A stretch of 64,000 nt of DNA from Zanthoxylum bungeanum (Eukaryota; Streptophyta; Magnoliopsida; Sapindales; Rutaceae). The notes below the pieces were generated by a model. The model worked only from the letters and a program-made list of their open reading frames with translations, did no database searches and was not told the DNA's origin. The position numbers and the translations under genes were made by a program. Positions 58,439-64,000 of the stretch are shown here, piece after piece. The stretch lies in NCBI GenBank assembly GCA_019454045.1, contig SKCR01033471.1, positions 186,001 to 250,000 of the forward strand, written 5' to 3'. Numbering within the stretch: the first letter of the stretch is position 1; every line of letters begins with the position of its first letter.

Positions 58439-58987
58439 TAGGGGTGGCAATTTGAGTCAGGATTCGTTTATTCGTTCGATTCGATTCGCTTTAAAGCGAA
58501 TACGGGTTTGAAAAAATGGATTCGTTTAATAAATGGGTCAATTCGATTCGATTCGTTTATTAAACGAATCGAATACGAATTTAAGCTCATTGATTCGTTT
58601 ATTCGTTTAGGATTCGTTTTATTATTTTTATTTACTAGTTCTTGTTAATTTTCAATTAAGATTCGAGAAATTATAGCTAATTATCATAGAAAAAGTAATA
58701 TTTTCGATATTTGGTGATGTATTTTTAGTAAATATATTAATTGCATGTTTCATATGTATATATTTATGAAGAATTAATGTAAATCAAGTGTGGTAAATTA
58801 TTTTATTAAATAATATCATTGACTAAACGAATATTCGTATTCGATTCGTTTAATAAACGAATCGAATACGAATCCTGATATTATAATTCGTTTAATAAAC
58901 GAATCGAATACGAATCCATCACATTTTGATTTGATTCGTTTATGATTCGATACAAATTCGATTCGTTGATTCGTTTTACCACCCCTA
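58439..58987. mobile_element. hAT-type MITE (549 bp)
   Basis: Terminal inverted repeats TAGGGGTGG and CCACCCCTA are flanked by the perfect 8-bp duplication ACATAAAG (58431-58438 and 58988-58995), the hAT signature. There is no transposase. Inside, several copies of TTCGTTTAATAAACGAA and GAATCGAATACGAAT form nested palindromes at both ends. Confidence 0.92.
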
Positions 58988-58995
58988 ACATAAAG

Positions 58996-60032
58996 TTTTC
59001 TTTTTTAGATGATGATGCAATTGCTAGCTAGAGTGGTGTGCTGTGAGCCCTACGAGATTGGAAACATAAACATCAGCAATAGGCAATAGCGTAGGCGTGA
59101 ATAAAGTGCCAAACATTTGCTAAAAGTGAAAAGATCTTGTTGCGTACTGTGAATTACCCATCAACTCAACACATCACATTTTACATTTTACATTTTACAT
59201 GTGTGTTCTTGTCGTCTAGATTCATCCCACCCCACAATACAGTCCACTCTTTGAATATAATTTGATGCATATGATGTGATAGTGACCTAACTTTTCATTT
59301 GGAAATCGAGTAAAATACTATTTACTCGAAGAAAGTAACAAAGAGAAATCCTTTCTTGGGTGAGACAATATTACCTAATGTGGTCGGACCAATGATGTGA
59401 AACCTGATTCGAATTGGCCGGTCGGATCGATTGAACTGGGCACAATTTAAAGTTCGGTCTGAGTGACTCAAAAAACTGGTTAGCAATTGAATCGGCCAAA
59501 AATCCATCCAATTGGTCGGTTCAATCGTTGAACCAGTGATTCGGTCCGGATTCAGTGGGTTTTTTGGCCGATTTTTTAAATATTTTTATTATTAATTTAA
59601 GTTTTTATATTTTTTTACAAAAAATAATAAAAAAATATAATTAATTAATGACTCCGGGTCGACCCCCGATGAGTCCTTTCAAGACCTCCTTAGCCCTCTT
59701 GCCATCGCAAATCGATGAACCGGTTCGCATTTTAAAACATCGAGTCAGACATTTTTTTGTTTTGGAAATTATTTTTATGGAGCAGTCTCGCCACATCAAT
59801 TTTATTGATCTAATGTCCGTCTACCTAGCACAGTTCTATAATATTATAGTCGATGGTCCCAACACTAGTCCTATTTATGAACACTAAAAAATACATATTT
59901 ATTAAAAAATATATTAATCATTTTATACTTATAGTCATTAATCCCCTTAATTTAGCACATTATGAAATAATAATTAAGTTTATGTTTTATATATTTTTAT
60001 TGTGATTTTTATTTATTATATAGGCAAAATAC
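58996..60032. other. intergenic DNA with repeat-like ACCGGTT-type patch
   Basis: At 59385-59575, degenerate GGTCGGTTCAATCG / CGGTCCGGATTC units suggest a MITE-like repeat, but I cannot define ends. A 79-codon frame at 59648-59887 has no recognisable domain. Confidence 0.4.
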
Positions 60033-61210
60033 TGTTTTGGAAACTCAACGAGAAAAATGGATATGAAATATGAACTCTAGGACTCGGAAATCCTAAAAGA
60101 GCGTGACATCTATATTCAAATTGGGCTTGGAAAATATTTACTGTGTTTAGATTGGCGACAAAATGAGATTATAATGTATTTAACTACAAATGTATTTTAT
60201 ATAAATATATAAAAGAAAATAAAAGAAAAAGACAAAGCAAAAAGACAAAAGACAAAATAATAAAAACAAATAGAAAATGACAAAAAATAAAAAAATAAAA
60301 TTAATTGCAATTGCTCGAAGGAAAGCAATTGCAAGCTCAGCTTGCAATTTGCACAAGAGTTGCTGAGCAACTCTATAAATAGAGGTACTTAGCGTCTCAT
60401 TTTCCTCAGCAAAATTACAGAGGTCTCTGTTGAGACTTTATGGGGATGAACTCTTGTTTGTATTTTTTCTTTTGTAATTTTTTTTTCTTTTATTAACAAA
60501 ATTATGTGTGTTTTTATTTATATCTTGTTTTACTAATTTGTATCATTCTGGGGTACAGGATGAAGCTAATGGTATGAAAATATAGGTGATTTTTATTTAT
60601 ATTATATTTTATTAATTGTGATAATTTCCCAAATAAAAATTCATACTCTTTCCAGTTTATTGATGACTCTTGAGTAGCTGTAGATTGTCCCTCATTGGCA
60701 CATATAATACTTGAATCTCATAAATGAGAAAAGGTGGACTATTAAAGATATGAATTAATTAGATAATTAAATAGTGGACTATATGACTGGTTTTTATATA
60801 TTTGACATAATTGAGTATCTAACTAGATTTGTTATAGATAAATATTATCATCGTCTTTATGACTGATTTTATATGTTTTGGCATATTTAGTACCTTGGCA
60901 GGACTAATTATCGACAGAACGAATTACATGTGTTGGCATAATTAAGACATGATAATTATGAAATAAATTGATTGTGAAATAATTATAATTTATATATATA
61001 TATATGAAGTAAAAGTTATTTATATTTGAAATATCAAGAGTGGATCCCCTAAACCTAATGTTTTATTTTATTGTTTTTATTTTATTAGTTGAATTATTAG
61101 TTTATCATATTAAATTTATTCATTGTGGATCAACCTCGGACTTACCGGGTTATTATATTACTTCGACACTCTTATACTTGGGAGTAAAGAACCACTTTGT
61201 AAGTGTGTCA
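60033..61210 (+). mobile_element. Tat/Athila-like Ty3/Gypsy LTR
   Basis: The right end GTGTCA (61210) is followed by a primer site of Tat/Athila type. TATA box TATAAAT is at 60374-60380, with two perfect hairpins directly upstream. A T-rich stretch after 60460 suits the polyadenylation region. The left boundary at TGTTTTGG is approximate. Confidence 0.65.
60327..60380 (+). promoter_or_regulatory. paired hairpins and TATA box of Gypsy LTR
   Basis: AATTGCAAGC-TCA-GCTTGCAATT (60327-60349, 10-bp arms) and AGAGTTGC-TGA-GCAACTCT (60356-60374, 8-bp arms) are both perfect and abut TATAAAT. Confidence 0.65.
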
Positions 61211-61214
61211 AGTT

Positions 61215-61233
61215 TTTGACGCCTTTGTCGGGG
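61215..61233 (+). other. primer-binding site, Tat/Athila type, diverged
   Basis: TTTGACGCCTTTGTCGGGG resembles the TGGCGCCGTTGCCGGGG site of plant Tat/Athila elements with a few substitutions. Confidence 0.7.
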
Positions 61234-62157
61234 AATAAAATTTAATATATATAGTAATAATTTAATATTATTTTTTTTTACCTTTGTGTTTTTTTGTGTT
61301 TTTTTTTTAAAAATTATATATATGGTTTTTTTTTGTTTTTATATAAAAAAAATTATAAAAAACACTTTGCTAAATTATAGTTTCATAAATTTAACTTTAA
61401 AATATCATGTTTGCCAATTTATGAGAAAATTGGATGGAAAACATATCCTCGACCCATAGAGGGCGTTCAAGCCGTTACTGGACGTAAAACCAGCAGAAGA
61501 TGTGAGCCACAATCACAAGTACATTTCAATTTAATGTTTTGATTTTCTTTTATTATTTTAAGTTATAACCTTTCTTTTTAATAGGAGTGTTATCGATTCA
61601 ATTGTAAATACCACATTAATCAGGTGATGTCTTTCAAACTCTACTTCTTTTTATTCATACATTAGGGAACATGTCTCAATGTGGTTGGGGGAGGGGATAG
61701 TTAATTAGAATGCTTTTATTTTTGTGTTATTTTCTTTAATAAAAATTAGTTTATTTTGTGTGTAAAAAAATAAAATATAAAAAATTATTTTTATTTTTAT
61801 GTTATTTCTTAACAAGTTATTTTTTGTTCATTTCCTTTTAAATTATTTAAATTTATAAATTCTCCATAAATTTATTTAAATTTGATTTTCATATGCTCAT
61901 TTGACAAGTATTATCAACATACAGAGTAACATATGATCATTGGTTATAAGTGAAAATTTATAATATTTAGTTCTCTAGTTTGTTGGAAGCACCACCTAAA
62001 AGTAATGAAGTTTGTGTTTTTTTTTTTAAAAAAAAAGAATAAATAAAAAAAAACTAACAAAGCCTGTACTTAGTAACCAGACATCTTACCTCAGCAAGCA
62101 GTGATTGTTCGCGTAAAAAATTAGAGCTTGAGTTAAAAAAAAAAAGAGAAAAAAGAG
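61234..62157 (+). other. Gypsy internal remnant, non-coding
   Basis: No gag frame. TAGGGAACATGTCTCAATG then GGTTGGGGGAGGGG at about 61662-61698 resembles the purine-rich tract found before the 3' LTR of Athila/Tat elements, so an internal deletion may have joined the two ends. Confidence 0.45.
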
Positions 62158-62469
62158 TGTGGATAAGTTCGGTTTTGTAGTCTCTCTTATTAGCGACACA
62201 ATTGCGTAATGGATTTTGATGATGTCAACATTTGAAGTCTTCGACGCACTTAGCGAGATATTACAAAAAGATGTCGAAGCACGTTGGTGGTGAAGAGCAA
62301 GACTGTGAAGACTAGCGACAAAACGAAGACAATATTGCTTAGTCTTATATTAGAACATTAAAATATAATGTGAATTATTTATCTAAAGTATCTAGGCTCA
62401 TGGGACACATGTACATTCATATAGATGCATTAGGATCATGTGTAAAATATTTTAAACCTTCAAATCCTG

Positions 62470-62850
62470 CATTTTGTACTGTGACCGGCATACCGGTGAC
62501 CATACCGGTCTAATGCTTTATTTTGTAAGCTCTATGGAATCGGCACATTTCATACTGGTGACCATACCGGTCATATTTGGGATTTCATACACACTGGAAC
62601 CAGCATGCATCAAACTGGTTATCATACCGGTGAGCCAAACCAGCACGGACCATACCGGTCTATATAACGGTGTCCATACCGGTGACATATTACTAAACAT
62701 GCTTATTGGAATCGGTAAGGACCAAATCGATCCACATACATATTACCATACCGGCCTAACAGATATATTTAAAATGATAATATAGACATTAAGAGCCGCT
62801 ACTATGCCAGACCGACATACCGATGTCAGAGACCGGCATATTAGTCTCAG
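62470..62850 (+). repeat. ACCGGT-type motif array in LTR U3
   Basis: About twenty degenerate copies of ACCATACCGGT(G) occur in 380 bases. ACCGGT is a palindrome. The array ends some 35-40 bases before the TATA box. Confidence 0.93.
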
Positions 62851-62882
62851 ATAGGGGAATTGATGACTGCTTTGTATTTTAT

Positions 62883-62891
62883 TATAAATAG
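62883..62891 (+). promoter_or_regulatory. TATA box of SIRE-like LTR
   Basis: TATAAATAG in TTATTATAAATAGAGCC. Confidence 0.6.
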
Positions 62892-63610
62892 AGCCTCAAT
62901 TCATTTTTGCCAAGTTAGAGAACCTTTATATATCTTACAATAGAGCAAAAATAAGTGTGTTTCATAAACCTTCATATTCATATACACTCGCACATCAAGC
63001 TCATACACACTACACCTTCATATACATTTTTAGTGAGCTTAGATCACTTGGATAAGCAACTCACACAATCTTCTTTATCTTTGTGAGTGCTCAAGTGTGT
63101 TTACAAATATCTTATTAAAACACTTCTGGTTTGTGAAATCCCATCATTTGGGTAACTGTAAAGGTTTGTGAGGGGGAGAAAACTCACTGTAGAGGTTTTT
63201 GAGTGAGTCTTTATCTAAAACTCAAAGTGTAAAGGTTCGGAGTGAACCTTGTAGAAAACTCTTGGTTGCGGGTGAGCCACGATAAAACTCGATTGATAGT
63301 GAAAAGCTTCAAGCGCGGCCTGAGGGAGTGGACTTAGGCATTGTCGGTCGAATCACTATAACTCACGGTGTTATTTTTTCTATCCTTTAACTCTTTAGTT
63401 ACCGCAAGTTTATTTTTATATTTACTTATATATTAGAAACTTGTATATCAGTAATATTTATTATTTGAGAAAATATACCTTAAGATTAATCGGTAAAATA
63501 ACTTAAAATTGACAAAGATTTTTATTTCTGCATATTTAGGTCATAACCAAATTCACCCACTTTTAGGAATATAGAGATTGATTATTGCATTACTTGTCGG
63601 TTATTTCAAT

Positions 63611-63621
63611 TGGTATCATAG
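63611..63621 (+). other. primer-binding site (tRNA-Met type)
   Basis: TGGTATCATAG, with the same one-base change (A to T) as the site at 676. Confidence 0.75.
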
Positions 63622-63664
63622 TGAGGTCTTCTGAACAAAGACTTAACCATCCGAGAAAACGATC

Positions 63665-64000
63665 ATGGCTTCTACAAGCAACTTGTCAAATATTGCCGAT
63701 GGATTTTCAATTACAAGACCTTCATTCTTCAACGGAACCGATTATAATTATTGGAAGATGAGGTTTCTTAACTACATTTTAGCCGTAGATATACAAGCCT
63801 TCAAGGTGATCACACGAGGTGTAAAAATATCAATGAAGAGAGATAGTAATGGTGTGGAGATTCCTAAGCCCTATATTGAATGGACCGATTAGGAATTTGC
63901 ATATAGCTCTGAAAATGCTAAATCACTCAACTATCTCCTATGTATCATTGATCGTAGTCAAATTAACAAGCTTCTGGAATTTGGAAATGCATATGAGCTA
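63665..64000 (+). pseudogene. SIRE-like Copia gag, 5' end (runs off window)
   Basis: ATG 63665 opens MASTSNLSNIADGFSITRPS then FFNGTDYNYWKMRF, the DUF4219/UBN2 gag start of SIRE-type Copia elements. A TAG at 63890-63892 interrupts the frame after EWTD, and recognisable gag sequence (SSENAKSLNYLLCIID) continues in the same frame to the window end. The stop marks it as defective unless suppressed. Confidence 0.8.

Larger units (their letters stand above)
62158..63608 (+). mobile_element. 5' LTR of SIRE-like Copia
   Basis: The right edge ATTTCA (63608) precedes AT and the primer site, the same arrangement as at 673-676. GGATTTTGATGATGTCAACA at about 62211 is typical of SIRE/Maximus LTR starts. 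TATA box at 62883. The left edge is approximate. Confidence 0.65.

Noticed and set aside
59648..59887. 79-codon frame near a repeat-like patch
   Set aside because: No domain and no neighbouring signals; weak resemblance to retroelement protein was not convincing.
62474..62785. 103-codon frame
   Set aside because: It is produced by the ACCGGT-type repeat array of the LTR U3 and its repeats (HTGDHTG) follow the DNA repeat.
1..64000. CRISPR arrays, bacterial operons, phage or viral integrates
   Set aside because: The repeats lack regular spacers, all polymerase genes are plant LTR-retrotransposon type, and no caulimovirus- or geminivirus-like gene was recognised.

Overview
This is plant nuclear DNA, almost certainly from a eudicot, and nearly all of it is nested retrotransposon sequence. 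The evidence is several unrelated Ty1/Copia and Ty3/Gypsy LTR elements with tRNA-Met-type primer sites, tRNA-derived SINEs, a hAT-type MITE, a FAR1/MULE transposase remnant and one decayed plant GH5 beta-glucosidase gene carrying an intron. I see no intact host gene, no rRNA or tRNA gene and nothing bacterial.

Layout. 1-2.6 kb: end of an LTR plus a decayed gag of a SIRE-like Copia (+). 2.6-3.3 kb: Copia integrase scrap (-). 3.7-7.3 kb: 5'-truncated Copia (-) with its 3' LTR. 7659-13197: complete young Copia (+), TSD GGTTA, LTRs identical except for one 21-bp indel, yet with at least four pol frameshifts. 13558-22355: older Copia (-), broken by a Gypsy-like solo LTR (TSD ACGGA) and then by a 2.0-kb tandem duplication. 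22.5-23.4 kb: GH5 pseudogene whose last exon holds a SINE. 24.1-31.6 kb: SIRE-like LTR (-) split by a complete Tekay-type chromovirus derivative (25051-31555, TSD ATCCA). That derivative keeps only a gag start and a chromodomain tail, and carries a 370-codon antisense ORF with an F-box-like motif.

32.2-50.6 kb: a Copia (-) whose right LTR (about 2.5 kb) starts at 37569 and contains a solo LTR (TSD ACATA) and a complete but decayed 9.6-kb Copia (TSD GTTAA). 50.6-51.3 kb: RNase H tail and 3' LTR of another Copia (+). 51.3-60 kb: AT-rich intergenic DNA with two SINEs, a TA microsatellite, a MULE scrap and a hAT MITE with 8-bp TSDs. 60.0-61.2 kb: Tat/Athila-like LTR and primer site. 62.2-64.0 kb: LTR, primer site and gag start of a SIRE-like Copia running off the window.

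The strongest cross-cutting observation is that LTRs of unrelated families each carry their own cluster of short palindromic, mostly CpG-containing motifs, usually just upstream of the TATA box. The Tekay LTR also carries three consecutive hairpins whose stems differ by a compensatory base-pair change. Matching TSDs allow the insertion history to be ordered in several places.
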